From assembly GCF_042646205.1 (NCBI RefSeq), contig NZ_JBHRTF010000003.1, forward strand, positions 372,001 through 436,000: DNA of 64,000 nucleotides. The letters are read 5' to 3'. Below the pieces are notes generated by a model. That model had not been told where the DNA came from. It worked only from the letters and a program-made list of their open reading frames with translations, and made no database searches. Origin of the DNA: Cellvibrio fontiphilus_A (GTDB lineage Bacteria; Pseudomonadota; Gammaproteobacteria; Pseudomonadales; Cellvibrionaceae). Below are positions 16,368-25,150 of the stretch, in pieces. Position 1 is the first letter of the stretch. Each line of letters starts with the position of its first letter. A program made the position numbers and the translations under genes.

Positions 16368-17546
16368 ATGAGTTTACAACCACGTGATGCCGTTATTGTC
16401 GATTATGCTCGCAGCGCCATGGGGCGCTCCAAAAACGGCTGTTTTCGCAATGTTCGCGCCGATGATATTTCCGCCGCCATCATCAAAGGTTTGTTGGCAC
16501 GCAACCCGCAACTAGACCCCAATACCATCGACGACTTGCTGTGGGGCTGCGTGATGCAGCGCGAAGAGCAAGCCTTCAACGTGGCGCGCAACATACTCCT
16601 GTTGGCCGGCTTACCTCACACCATTCCTGCGCAAACCATTAACCGCTTGTGCGGATCTTCCATGTCGGCCCTGCATACGGCCACGGTCAACATTCGCGCC
16701 GGGCAGGGCGATGTGTACCTGATTGGTGGAGTTGAACACATGGGGCACCTACCCATGTATGAATCGGTCAGCATTAACCCTTTGCTCGGGCTGTCAGTTG
16801 CCAAAGCGGCGGGCAATATGGGCATGACAGCGGAATACCTGGCGCTATTGCACGGTATTAATCGCCAGCAAATGGACGAGTTTGGTGTGCGTTCGCACCA
16901 ACTGGCCGCCAAAGCACGCGCTGAAGGTAAGTTCAGCCGCGAGATACTCCCCGTGAACGGCCACAACGGCGATGGTTTCTTGATTGCCGTGGATCAGGAC
17001 GAAACCATTCGCCCTGAAACCACCTATGAAGCATTGGCCAAGTTGCCGCCGGTGTTTGACCCCAAAAATGGTCAGGTCACCGCTGGTACTTCATCGCAAA
17101 TGAGCGATGGCGCCTCGGTTATGCTGGTTATGTCGGCCGAGCGCGCCAAAGCCCTGGGTTTAAAACCTATCGCCAAGGTGGTTTCTATGGGGTTGGCGGG
17201 TGTTGATCCCTCGATCATGGGTTATGGGCCGGTGCCATCCACCGAAAAAGCCTTAAAAGCGGCCAATCTGACCATGGATGACATAGATGCAGTGGAATTA
17301 AACGAGGCCTTTGCCGCCCAAGCCTTACCGGTGCTCAAGGATCTCAAACTGCTGGATTCCATGAACGACAAGGTCAACCTGCACGGTGGTGCTATCGCCT
17401 TGGGGCACCCCTTTGGTTGTTCAGGGGTACGCATTACCGGCTCACTGCTGACGGTGATGCAGGATCGCGACCTCAGCCTCGGGGTATCCACCATGTGTAT
17501 TGGTCTGGGGCAGGGCATTACCACTGTGTTGGAGCGCCTTAACTAG
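16368..17546 (+). CDS. fadA: 3-ketoacyl-CoA thiolase (fatty oxidation complex beta)
   Basis: 392 residues. Cleaves 3-ketoacyl-CoA to acetyl-CoA and a shortened acyl-CoA. The acylated active-site Cys is in R-L-C-G-S-S-M-S-A-L near residue 92; the second catalytic set is G-G-A-I-A-L-G-H-P-F-G-C-S-G and the final C-I-G-L-G-Q-G. Ribosome site AAGGAG upstream. Second gene of the fadBA operon, ended by a clear terminator. Confidence 0.95.
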   Translation: MSLQPRDAVIVDYARSAMGRSKNGCFRNVRADDISAAIIKGLLARNPQLDPNTIDDLLWGCVMQREEQAFNVARNILLLAGLPHTIPAQTINRLCGSSMSALHTATVNIRAGQGDVYLIGGVEHMGHLPMYESVSINPLLGLSVAKAAGNMGMTAEYLALLHGINRQQMDEFGVRSHQLAAKARAEGKFSREILPVNGHNGDGFLIAVDQDETIRPETTYEALAKLPPVFDPKNGQVTAGTSSQMSDGASVMLVMSAERAKALGLKPIAKVVSMGLAGVDPSIMGYGPVPSTEKALKAANLTMDDIDAVELNEAFAAQALPVLKDLKLLDSMNDKVNLHGGAIALGHPFGCSGVRITGSLLTVMQDRDLSLGVSTMCIGLGQGITTVLERLN

Positions 17547-17609
17547 CTCGTAGCTGCACGCCTACCGGCGTTACTAACTACAGTGTTTGGCTAAAGCGTC
17601 ATCTCCGCT

Positions 17610-17638
17610 AAAAAGGTCGACTCAGGTCGGCCTTTTTT
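17610..17638 (+). terminator. Rho-independent terminator of fadBA
   Basis: Twelve-pair stem (17610-17621 with 17626-17637, one G-T pair) around a TCAG loop, with the stem ending in a run of six T. Lies about 65 bases after fadA. Confidence 0.85.
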
Positions 17639-17720
17639 ATGGGGCGATCTTGGCGGCGGCTCTGATAAACTGCGTTCAGATTGACTCCCCATTTTTTCGC
17701 TTAATCGTTGAGAGACAGGT

Positions 17721-19124
17721 TTGATTCTTTTTTCCCTGGATAAGCACACCACGCCCGCTGATTTTCTGTCAGTGCAGCGTGCCCGCTTTGCTGATTGCAG
17801 TGCCAATACCCAGTCGCCACAGGTATTTACAGTGGCATTTAGCCATAATGCCAGCTATTTGTCGGAGCAGCCCCAGCAGGAATTGTTGGCTTTTGTTTGG
17901 TTGGCAGTGTCATGCGACAGCGCTTCAAACCCAAGTATCAGCGTGAGTATTTTCCCGGCAACAACCGAGCACTTGCGTGCGATTGAGCAACTTGCTGCCG
18001 AACCAGAGGCGATATTGGCTTATTGCGAGGCCGCAAATCTCGCGCATGTGCGTTTGGATTTGCCCCTGCTGCTGGAGCCTATTTACATCCCCAAACCTTG
18101 GGGGCAAGAGATTTGGTACACCGGTATTGAAGCCCGTGGTCAAGCGGCGGTTAAGTGCGATAGGGGCAGTTTACCGCTGCCTTGGGTATTGGAATTTTTG
18201 CGCCCGCAGCTTGGCTTGGCGGCAACCGATAACCTGATTTTACTCAAGATCCTTGACCCGCTTGCAGAGGCGCCTTACGGCGACTTGTATTTTGAACTGC
18301 ATGAGCAAAAACAAGAGGTTTATGTCGTCACTCATGTGGATGCGACCGCATGGCCAGGCGGAAAAGGTGCGATCCAATTGGGGTTTAATCCGGCTGCGAG
18401 AGCAAATTACGCTACTACCGATGACTTCAAAGCCGGTTACCTCCATGCAGTCAGGGAGTACGAGCAAACAAGGCGAGCCATCGATGATTTACTTGATCGA
18501 AAAAAGCAAGAGCTTGGTATCTCCCTCAGTGAGCCTGTCGCCGTCACACAGGTGAAGTTATGGCTTAAGGAACTCTCACAACATCCTGATAACAAAGCAT
18601 TAATAGATCGTGAGCAGGAATTAAAACAGGCAATGGATCGTTTTATCGCACTGCACCCACTCGAGGTAGGTGATGTGGTTGCTGTTCCTCGCTTGGTGCC
18701 GCACGCGCTGCAACATGGTGTGAGAGTCGTGGAGTTCCAAACCCCTGTGTATGAGCGAAGAATTCTCAGCTTTGGGCAGAAAGTGCTAACTCAAAACCAT
18801 TGGGATACCGAAGTGGCCTTGCAGTTAGTGGATATGGATGCTGAGCCGTTTATTTCACCGGTACAGTTGGCTCATACAGACAGCGCACAGATTCAGCGCA
18901 TAGTTAACTTTGATGATTTTGAGGTGCAACGGATTGTTCTAAAAGGTGATTGTCAGTTATCTGTGTCTTGTTATGGATTGTTGATGGTATTGGAAGGAAG
19001 TGTTTGTATTGATGACACCTTGATTGCATCAGGAAATGTAGCCCTGCTACCTGCTCAGGTCACACCACAGGTTTTATATTCTTCTTCTGCTGTGCTGCTT
19101 TGGGCTATCCCTCGATCCGGTTGA
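17721..19124 (+). CDS. Phosphomannose isomerase-like cupin protein
   Basis: 467 residues. A TTG at 17721 is the earliest possible start because a stop codon lies four codons upstream; GAGAG precedes it. The middle has P-K-P-W-G-Q-E-I-W-Y-T-G, the usual opening of type I mannose-6-phosphate isomerases, and later L-E-V-G-D-V-V-A-V-P-R-L-V-P-H-A-L-Q-H-G-V, V-V-E-F-Q-T-P-V-Y-E-R, matching the second cupin. The expected N-terminal part is replaced by about 125 residues I do not recognise, and substrate is not certain. In Pseudomonas the fadBA-lexA interval carries topA, which is absent here. Confidence 0.65.
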   Translation: MILFSLDKHTTPADFLSVQRARFADCSANTQSPQVFTVAFSHNASYLSEQPQQELLAFVWLAVSCDSASNPSISVSIFPATTEHLRAIEQLAAEPEAILAYCEAANLAHVRLDLPLLLEPIYIPKPWGQEIWYTGIEARGQAAVKCDRGSLPLPWVLEFLRPQLGLAATDNLILLKILDPLAEAPYGDLYFELHEQKQEVYVVTHVDATAWPGGKGAIQLGFNPAARANYATTDDFKAGYLHAVREYEQTRRAIDDLLDRKKQELGISLSEPVAVTQVKLWLKELSQHPDNKALIDREQELKQAMDRFIALHPLEVGDVVAVPRLVPHALQHGVRVVEFQTPVYERRILSFGQKVLTQNHWDTEVALQLVDMDAEPFISPVQLAHTDSAQIQRIVNFDDFEVQRIVLKGDCQLSVSCYGLLMVLEGSVCIDDTLIASGNVALLPAQVTPQVLYSSSAVLLWAIPRSG

Positions 19125-19218
19125 TTCACCTGCAAGCCTTGCCGTTCTTCAAATAGGTTTTCGCTTTATAGAGTGTTAGACTGCGCGCCCTTTTTAGTTT
19201 GGCAACCACAGGCACTTT

Positions 19219-19485
19219 ATGTCTTCCTTTTACGAAATTATCGAACTCACCAATGGCGATGTTGCTCTTCAGCGCGCGGATAGCGAAACAGGTGAACCTT
19301 TGGTGACTATTCGTTTTTCTCAGGAGTCACTGGCGTTTTTAGGCGAAGAAAAATTTATGGTGGCTAAAGCCATGATAGAAGCAGGTATGGAAGCGGCAGG
19401 GGAAATTGCAGATCAGCAAGCTGAAGCGCAATTGGATGGTAGCTTTGACGAATTAACAGATTTGGAAAAAATGATGCTTCATTGA
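19219..19485 (+). CDS. Conserved small protein of unknown function near sulA-lexA
   Basis: 88 residues, acidic, no membrane segment: a beta-rich N-terminal half (Y-E-I-I-E-L-T-N-G-D-V-A-L-Q-R) and a helical acidic C-terminal half. Its position next to sulA-lexA resembles the small conserved gene at this place in Pseudomonas, but I cannot assign function. Convergent with sulA across about 150 bases. Confidence 0.7.
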   Translation: MSSFYEIIELTNGDVALQRADSETGEPLVTIRFSQESLAFLGEEKFMVAKAMIEAGMEAAGEIADQQAEAQLDGSFDELTDLEKMMLH

Positions 19486-19634
19486 TGGGCGAATTGCGCA
19501 TCGTCCCTGATGTAGATGTACTAACTTATTGGTGCCTGCAAGCAATAACCTCAAAAGGGCTGTTTGGATAAAAAGGGTTGTTTGGATAGTTATCTAATAA
19601 ACTCGCAACAATTGATCTCGCAACAACGGCCTTA

Positions 19635-20045
19635 CTATCGAACCCGTAACAGCAGGCCTTGACACTGGCCTTTGGCTGCCGCCACTTCAAGCTGTGACAA
19701 TTCCTTATCGCTTAATTTCCCCGGGCTTGAAATCACGGTATGGCTATTTCCTGCCGATAGGGCCTCCCAGGTAATCCACAGCAGTGCCTGCGGATCCTGC
19801 GCATGAATAACCCGAATAAAGCGGGTATTTACCCCGTAAGACTCAAGAAAATCCTTGCTGATATTGTGTGGTGCAATCCAGGTGATCCAGCGATCCTTTG
19901 CGCTATTGCTCAAATAGGCAATCATTGGCAGTAACAACGAAAGCTGTTCTGGTGAATCACTGGTTAGCACAAGTTCTGTAACACCACTGCTAACACGCGT
20001 TTGCGCAGTTTGGGTTTGAGGCATAACACGAGCGAGATTAGTCAC
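19635..20045 (-). CDS. sulA: SulA-type cell division inhibitor
   Basis: 136 residues from a GTG that overlaps the end of lexA by eight bases and has AGGAG about nine bases upstream; an ATG at 20024 is the alternative. The SulA core is present: W-I-T-W-I-A-P, V-I-H-A-Q-D-P-Q-A-L-L-W-I-T-W-E-A-L and G-N-S-H-T-V-I-S-S-P-G. SulA blocks FtsZ polymerisation during DNA damage. It is co-transcribed with lexA, so SOS induction needs no separate LexA box. Confidence 0.9.
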   Translation of the reverse strand: MTNLARVMPQTQTAQTRVSSGVTELVLTSDSPEQLSLLLPMIAYLSNSAKDRWITWIAPHNISKDFLESYGVNTRFIRVIHAQDPQALLWITWEALSAGNSHTVISSPGKLSDKELSQLEVAAAKGQCQGLLLRVR

Positions 20046-20640
20046 GGCGAATCACTCCTACACTTAAACCTTCAATACTAAATTCCTGGTCACGGGTATC
20101 GACCAGAATCACATCAAAGTCAGGGTTCTCTGGCCAGAGCTCTACCTGTGCGCGGTTTCCGGCGCGTTTGAAGCGCTTGACGGTTACTTCTTCTCCTATG
20201 CGTGCCACAACTATCTGGCCATTACGAACCTGATCGGTTTTATGTACTGCAAGCAGATCACCATCCAAAATGCCGGCATCCTTCATGCTCATACCGTGTA
20301 CACGCAGGAAAAAATCCGCACTCGGCGAGAAGAAGCTTGTGGGAATGTTGCAGTAATCTTCTATGTGTTCCTGCGCCAGAATCGGGTTGCCAGCAGCGAC
20401 ACGCCCGATAATAGGAATACCCGCCTGCACATCTGGCAATTTGATTCCGCGTGACGCGCCGGGGATGATTTCAATGGCCCCTTTGCGCGCCAAGGCTTTG
20501 ATATGTTCTTCAGCGGCATTGGCTGACTTAAAACCCAATATTCGCGCAATTTCAGCGCGCGTTGGCGGGTAACCTGTATCTTCCGCATAGCTGCGGATTA
20601 ATTGCAGTACCTGTTCCTGTCGGGGCGTTAAGTCAAACAT
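20038..20640 (-). CDS. lexA: SOS repressor LexA
   Basis: 200 residues. N-terminal winged HTH (T-R-A-E-I-A-R-I-L-G-F), then the self-cleavage site Ala83-Gly84 and catalytic Ser118 and Lys155, one residue offset from E. coli LexA. Represses SOS genes and cleaves itself when RecA is active. Two LexA boxes lie directly upstream, indicating autoregulation. Confidence 0.97.
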   Translation of the reverse strand: MFDLTPRQEQVLQLIRSYAEDTGYPPTRAEIARILGFKSANAAEEHIKALARKGAIEIIPGASRGIKLPDVQAGIPIIGRVAAGNPILAQEHIEDYCNIPTSFFSPSADFFLRVHGMSMKDAGILDGDLLAVHKTDQVRNGQIVVARIGEEVTVKRFKRAGNRAQVELWPENPDFDVILVDTRDQEFSIEGLSVGVIRRD

Positions 20641-20655
20641 GATGCACTCCTGAAT

Positions 20656-20690
20656 CTGTTTATTTGTACAGTGTCTGTGATTATATACAG
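20656..20690. promoter_or_regulatory. Two tandem LexA (SOS) boxes of the lexA-sulA operon
   Basis: Two 16-bp CTG-N10-CAG sites: 20656-20671 and 20675-20690, three bases apart, both containing the AT-rich centre and the ACAG/CTGT ends of the gammaproteobacterial consensus CTGT-N8-ACAG. The farther site (20675-20690) is the closer match. They end 16 bases upstream of the lexA start. Confidence 0.92.
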
Positions 20691-20725
20691 TAAATTCACT
20701 TGTGCAATAGTTTTTCTGATTGCTG

Positions 20726-21082
20726 CTATTTCACTCGATTACCGTAGCGAATGGTGCGCAATTGACCTTGGCTAAAATAGAGGTGGGTCATGAACTTTCC
20801 TTTGCCGGGGTTATAGGTCCAGACATCTACCTGAGTGCAGCTTTGAATAGATACATTATGTTGAATGTTGTTGTCACCGTTTTGTATGCCCTGCGGCCCA
20901 GTGTTAATGGTGTTGGGTTCGCAAAAGCTGTCGGTGCTCGCCGGCTCCCCGCAAATCTCAACAATGTCGGCCTTGGTATCACCCGGGCTGGCAAGTTGTC
21001 CATTGCACCGCAGCGAATCGGCACTGGCCTTCTGGGTGAATGGGATAAAACAAAAAAAGAATAAAACAATATATTTGGCCAT
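20726..21082 (-). CDS. DUF2845 family exported protein
   Basis: 118 residues with a signal peptide (hydrophobic residues 4-20, cleavage after K-A-S-A). The mature protein begins S-L-R-C-N-G-Q-L and contains G-D-T-K-A-D-I-V-E-I-C-G-E-P, the hallmark of DUF2845, then D-V-W-T-Y-N-P-G-K-G-K-F and a final strand. Several paired cysteines are probably disulfide bonded in the periplasm. Function unknown. AGGGAA lies upstream of the ATG. Confidence 0.85.
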   Translation of the reverse strand: MAKYIVLFFFCFIPFTQKASADSLRCNGQLASPGDTKADIVEICGEPASTDSFCEPNTINTGPQGIQNGDNNIQHNVSIQSCTQVDVWTYNPGKGKFMTHLYFSQGQLRTIRYGNRVK

Positions 21083-21140
21083 GATTTTTCCCTGTCTTTA
21101 AAGCTTTTAATCTAATCCCGTTGGCTGAATGCTGTCTGAA

Positions 21141-21971
21141 TTAACTGCCTATTTTAAGTAGGAGTTTGTCGAGCAAACGATTCGGTAAAATTCGCTTCAT
21201 GGCGCCAACCAAATAAGTGGGAAAAGTGACGTAGTAGCGTGCTTGTGGATGTGGAGATTCAAGCGCATGCAGCAGGCGCTTGATGACTGCCGATGGCTCC
21301 AGAGTGAAAGGTGTGGATGACTCTGCTTTTTCGAGTCGCTCTATCGCTTTGGTGTAGGTGTTTTTATGGCGACTTGCATCGACGTTGATATTTTCCCGTA
21401 GGGCTGCCAGTGCATTTTTGCGAAATTCACTGCGTATAGGGCCTGGTTCGATAAGCGATACAAATACACCGGTTCCCATAAGTTCAAGCCGCAGAGTATC
21501 GCTTATGCCTTCAATCGCATATTTGCTGGCGTTATAGGCGCCGCGTAGTGGCATGGCAGCCATGCCCAGAATGGATGAGTTTTGAATAATTCTCCCGTAA
21601 CCCTGTTTCAGCATGACGGGGAGAATCAAGCCTGTCAGTTCGCACCAGCCAAAAAAGTTGGTATCAAACTGTTTGCGCAACGCCGCTATGGGAAGGTCTT
21701 CTATGGCGCCTGGTTGGCCGTATGCGCCGTTATTAAACAATGCATAAAGCTCACCGCTAGTGAGTACCATTAATTCCTGAAATGCTTTATTGATAGACGC
21801 AGAATTACTCAAATCCAGCATTAATGTTTCAAACCCTTCTGCGCTGAGGCGCTCCACATCTGTCGATTTTCTGCAACTTGCGATCACCCGGTAACCCCGT
21901 TGTTGCAGTGCTTTTGCTGCTTCATAACCTATGCCGGTTGAGGCGCCGGTAATCAAAATCGTTTTTTGCAT
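21141..21971 (-). CDS. Short-chain dehydrogenase/reductase, YbbO-like
   Basis: 276 residues from the ATG at 21971; a GTG at 21980 is the alternative. Classical SDR motifs are present: the cofactor loop G-A-S-T-G-I-G, N-N-G-A-Y-G, catalytic Ser in Q-N-S-S-I-L-G and the Tyr-Lys pair Y-N-A-S-K. After it come E-P-G-P-I-R-S-E-F and a long C-terminal tail, giving a resemblance to E. coli YbbO, an NADP-dependent aldehyde reductase. The true substrate cannot be told from sequence. Confidence 0.88.
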   Translation of the reverse strand: MQKTILITGASTGIGYEAAKALQQRGYRVIASCRKSTDVERLSAEGFETLMLDLSNSASINKAFQELMVLTSGELYALFNNGAYGQPGAIEDLPIAALRKQFDTNFFGWCELTGLILPVMLKQGYGRIIQNSSILGMAAMPLRGAYNASKYAIEGISDTLRLELMGTGVFVSLIEPGPIRSEFRKNALAALRENINVDASRHKNTYTKAIERLEKAESSTPFTLEPSAVIKRLLHALESPHPQARYYVTFPTYLVGAMKRILPNRLLDKLLLKIGS

Positions 21972-22112
21972 AATCGTCACTTTTTGTTAAAGGTTTTTGT
22001 GGTCTGGCCGCTAGCTTATAGGACTGGCGAATGGTCTGGTCGATAACCTGTCTGCGCAGTTGCAATCGCAATAACCCGCGCTTTTTAGGCTGCAACAATT
22101 AAATGGTGATGT

Positions 22113-22499
22113 ATGAATTCCTATTCTGCCGTAAATAGCTATGCCAGCGTTAAAGTTCATTCCGGTGTTGAATCTGCCTCTCCCCATCGCTTGATTCAAA
22201 TGCTTTTTGAAGGTGCCTTGGAGCGTATTGCGCAAGCAAAAGGTGCCATAGCGCAAAAGCAATTCGCGCGCAAAGGGGAGTTAATAGGCAAGGCAGCGGC
22301 AATTGTTGGCGGGTTGCAAGGCAGTTTGAATGATAATGAAGGCGGTGAATTAGCGGCCAATCTAGACAGCCTTTACGATTACATTATTCGCCGTTTGACC
22401 CAAGCCAATTACGAAAACAATATCGAGCATCTTGATGAATGCGCGCGTTTACTCGGGGAGATTAAATCTGCCTGGGACGCCATCGCAAAAGATGTTTAA
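22113..22499 (+). CDS. fliS: Flagellin export chaperone FliS (copy 1)
   Basis: 128 residues. FliS binds the C-terminus of flagellin in the cytoplasm and keeps it export-competent. The family segment S-P-H-R-L-I-Q-M-L-F-E-G-A-L-E-R-I is near residue 28, with the all-helical bundle to the end (G-G-E-L-A-A-N-L-D-S-L-Y-D-Y-I-I-R-R-L). First gene of the flagellar region here; flagellin and cap genes are not in the window, so the usual fliC-fliD-fliS order is split or the rest lies elsewhere. Confidence 0.93.
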   Translation: MNSYSAVNSYASVKVHSGVESASPHRLIQMLFEGALERIAQAKGAIAQKQFARKGELIGKAAAIVGGLQGSLNDNEGGELAANLDSLYDYIIRRLTQANYENNIEHLDECARLLGEIKSAWDAIAKDV

Positions 22500-22509
22500 G
22501 GAGGCTGCA

Positions 22510-22788
22510 ATGACTCTGCGATTAGTGCCTGAACCCGATTACACCGGCGAGTCTGGGGTAATGGCGATGCGATCCGTGCAGCGAGCCTTGACTGCAGCCC
22601 TGCAGCAGGAGGATTGGGAGCGCATTCGCCACCTGGACCGTATTTGTGTTGTGTTGATTGATAAAGTAATTGCTGCCAATCGCAGTGATAAAACCACGCT
22701 TATCCGCGCGCTGAGCGAGTTGAAGGGGGTTTATGCCGGGCTAATCGCCCAGTGCCAGCAGGAAGTGACCCTTCTGCATGCGACCTGA
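22510..22788 (+). CDS. FliT-like small flagellar chaperone candidate
   Basis: 92 residues from the ATG at 22510, ten bases after fliS with AAGGAGG just upstream. Entirely alpha helical and lacks recognisable enzyme motifs. Position immediately after fliS is where fliT or its functional counterparts lie; residue similarity to FliT is weak, so the call rests mostly on context. It would act as an export chaperone of FliD or as a regulator. Confidence 0.55.
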   Translation: MTLRLVPEPDYTGESGVMAMRSVQRALTAALQQEDWERIRHLDRICVVLIDKVIAANRSDKTTLIRALSELKGVYAGLIAQCQQEVTLLHAT

Positions 22789-22913
22789 TATTCATAAGCG
22801 CGATGCCAACAATTTGGCGAATTTCTCGCCACTCTGCTTTTTAGGCAAGCTACTCGCCAAAATCCATCTACCCTGCTAGCCTAAGTAAATTCCAAGGCTA
22901 ACGGGTATTTGCT

Positions 22914-23318
22914 GTGTCTAACTACAATCCACAAGAAGCGCTGAAACAATATCAAAAACTGGGTATTGAGTCGGAAGTCAGCCATGCATCGCCGCATCGA
23001 TTAATTCAAATGTTATTTGAAGGTGCACTGGGGCGCCTCGCGGCAGCTCAAGGGGCAATGGAGCGTGGCGATTTAGCCGTAAAAGGTGAGATGCTGGGTA
23101 AAGCCATTGGCATAGTGGGCGGCTTGCGCAGCTCCCTGGATATGGAAGCGGGCGAATTGTCCGAGCGGCTTGATCAGTTATACGAATACATTAATTTGCG
23201 CCTTCTGGAAGCCTCTGCGCAAAACGATATTGCAAAGGTTACCGAGGTGATTCAGCTACTCAAAACCGTAAAATCCGGTTGGGATGAAATTGCACCACAG
23301 GTCAGTAAGACCCCCTGA
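22914..23318 (+). CDS. fliS: Flagellin export chaperone FliS (copy 2)
   Basis: 134 residues with a GTG start. It shares with copy 1 the segment S-P-H-R-L-I-Q-M-L-F-E-G-A-L and the later L-Y-E-Y-I-x-x-R-L block, but is diverged elsewhere, so it is an old duplication. In P. aeruginosa a second FliS-like gene (fleP) lies at the same place before fleQ. Two chaperones could serve different flagellins or one may have another role. Followed by a strong terminator. Confidence 0.9.
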   Translation: MSNYNPQEALKQYQKLGIESEVSHASPHRLIQMLFEGALGRLAAAQGAMERGDLAVKGEMLGKAIGIVGGLRSSLDMEAGELSERLDQLYEYINLRLLEASAQNDIAKVTEVIQLLKTVKSGWDEIAPQVSKTP

Positions 23319-23362
23319 TTCCAGTCTGTTATTCATTCCCGCTATTGTGTGATTCGCATAAT

Positions 23363-23402
23363 TGCCTGACAAATACCGCGAGTGTTTGTCAGGCATTTTT
23401 TT
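23363..23402 (+). terminator. Rho-independent terminator after second fliS
   Basis: Perfect 11-bp stem (23363-23373 with 23385-23395) and an 11-base loop, followed by seven T. Confidence 0.9.
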
Positions 23403-23464
23403 GGCGATTAATTATTCAAAATGCTGGCTTTCTGATAAAACGCCAATAAAAATTCGTCATTAAT

Positions 23465-23493
23465 TTGACTAAGTTCACGCTCTCTACTATTAC
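23465..23493 (+). promoter_or_regulatory. Sigma-70 type promoter of fleQ
   Basis: TTGACT (23465-23470), 17-base spacer, TATTAC (23488-23493), giving a start near 23500 and a leader of about 80 bases. A housekeeping promoter is expected for the master regulator at the top of the flagellar hierarchy. Confidence 0.7.
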
Positions 23494-23581
23494 TTACACC
23501 CATAAATCTTCTGCCATTTGTGGTTGCCAATTGCGCACCAGCGGTAAGTTGTTGGCATGAAATGAAAAAAGGTCTTGGGGT

Positions 23582-25039
23582 ATGTGGCGTAACAACAAAG
23601 TTTTGGTGATTGACGATAATCCGTCACGTCGACACGATCTAAATGTGTTGCTGGAGTTTTTGAGCGAACCAGCATTAGTAACCAGCAGCGACAATTGGTT
23701 AGCTGCCGTAGCTGATCAAAATAATGGCGAAGATTATGTTGCCGTTTTTGTGGGCGACTACAGCGCCAGCAAACAGCAGTTATCACAATTACTCAAAGAA
23801 GTTCGCAACTGGAACGATGAGTTGGCGATTGTGTTAGTGGGCGAGGAAAATCAAAACGCCGACGCCACGCTGGAAGACACCTTGCGTTTTATGGTCATAG
23901 CCAACCTCTCTGTTCCTCCTACTTATAACAAACTGGTGGATACACTCCATCGTGCGCAACTGTACCGTGAAGCGCAATCCAACGGTAAGCGCCAACCCCA
24001 GCGTCGCCCTGTGCATTTATTTCGCAGTCTGGTGGGTACTAGTCGCGAAATTCAAAGTGTGCGTGAAATGATGGCGCAAGTTGCCGACAAAGACGTGTCT
24101 GTATTAATTACCGGTGAATCGGGCACGGGTAAAGAAGTGGTTGCGCGCAATTTGCATTACAACTCGCCCCGTCGCGATAAGCCTTTTGTGCCAGTCAACT
24201 GCGGTGCTATTCCGGCTGAATTATTGGAAAGTGAATTATTTGGTCACGAAAAAGGGGCGTTTACCGGCGCGATTAATTCCCGCGCCGGTCGCTTTGAAAT
24301 GGCTGAAGGCGGCACCTTATTTTTAGATGAAATTGGTGATATGCCGCTCAACATGCAAGTAAAAATTTTGCGTGTTTTGCAAGAGCGCTGTTTTGAGCGT
24401 GTGGGCAGCAACAAAACCCAACCGGTGGATGTGCGTATTATCGCTGCTACTCATCGCAATCTTGAGCAAATGATTGAAGCCAATACTTTCCGTGAAGATT
24501 TATTTTATCGTTTGAATGTATTTCCCATCGAATTACCTTCGCTGAAAGAGCGCGCAGAAGATATTCCGCTGCTGATCAACGAGTTGGTATCTCGCATGGA
24601 AAGCGAACAACGCGGCTCAATTCGTTTTAATTCGGCGGCGATTATGTCGCTCTGCCAACATGAGTGGAGTGGCAATGTTCGCGAGTTGGCGAACCTGGTT
24701 GAGCGCATGGCGATTACCCATCCATTTGGTGTCATTGGCGTTCAGGACTTACCCGCAAAATATCGCCACGTGGATGTGGTCGAAGAGGATTTTGCCCATA
24801 CACCGCAGCGCGGTTCTGGCGAAGCATCGGCAGGTGCAGGTTATGTGAGCATGAACGACACGCCGCTCCTGCCAGAGCAGGGTATTGATCTGCGCGAATA
24901 CATTACCAATCTGGAAATGAGTTTGATCCAACAAGCACTCAACGATTGCGGTGGTGTGGTTGCGCGCGCGGCCGATAAATTATGTGTGCGCCGCACGACA
25001 CTGGTAGAAAAAATGCGCAAGTACGATATGCAGCGCTAA
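23582..25039 (+). CDS. fleQ: Flagellar master regulator FleQ (sigma-54 activator)
   Basis: 485 residues, near the 490 of P. aeruginosa FleQ. The N-terminal about 120 residues form the FleQ receiver-like domain without a phosphorylatable Asp context. The AAA+ domain has G-E-S-G-T-G-K-E (Walker A), the sigma-54 contact loop G-A-F-T-G-A and L-F-L-D-E-I-G-D. The C-terminus is a Fis-type HTH (A-A-D-K-L-C-V-R-R-T-T-L). FleQ activates sigma-54 flagellar promoters and in Pseudomonas also binds c-di-GMP and is antagonised by FleN, encoded at 54403. Start follows a T-G-G-G-G-T-rich ribosome site. Confidence 0.95.
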   Translation: MWRNNKVLVIDDNPSRRHDLNVLLEFLSEPALVTSSDNWLAAVADQNNGEDYVAVFVGDYSASKQQLSQLLKEVRNWNDELAIVLVGEENQNADATLEDTLRFMVIANLSVPPTYNKLVDTLHRAQLYREAQSNGKRQPQRRPVHLFRSLVGTSREIQSVREMMAQVADKDVSVLITGESGTGKEVVARNLHYNSPRRDKPFVPVNCGAIPAELLESELFGHEKGAFTGAINSRAGRFEMAEGGTLFLDEIGDMPLNMQVKILRVLQERCFERVGSNKTQPVDVRIIAATHRNLEQMIEANTFREDLFYRLNVFPIELPSLKERAEDIPLLINELVSRMESEQRGSIRFNSAAIMSLCQHEWSGNVRELANLVERMAITHPFGVIGVQDLPAKYRHVDVVEEDFAHTPQRGSGEASAGAGYVSMNDTPLLPEQGIDLREYITNLEMSLIQQALNDCGGVVARAADKLCVRRTTLVEKMRKYDMQR

Positions 25040-25063
25040 ATTAATTTTCAGTCAGTGAGTCAT

Positions 25064-25107
25064 AAAAAAAGCCCCGCGCGGTAGTGAACCGGCGGGGCTT
25101 TTTTTTC
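25064..25107. terminator. Bidirectional terminator between fleQ and rhlE
   Basis: A run of seven A, then GCCCCGC paired with GCGGGGC and a run of eight T. It serves both convergent genes. Confidence 0.9.
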
Positions 25108-25150
25108 ACCTGCGTTTTATGTGGTGCGATTTATTGCACCTGCAACAAGA

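Noticed and set aside
20827..21069. Open frames overlapping the DUF2845 gene on other frames
   Set aside because: The DUF2845 frame has a signal peptide, family motif and ribosome site; the others are shadows.
22800..22900. Sigma-54 promoters ahead of the second fliS
   Set aside because: Two GG-N10-GC matches exist but both have C instead of T at the -12 T-T-G-C position, and one overlaps a chance inverted repeat; too weak to list.
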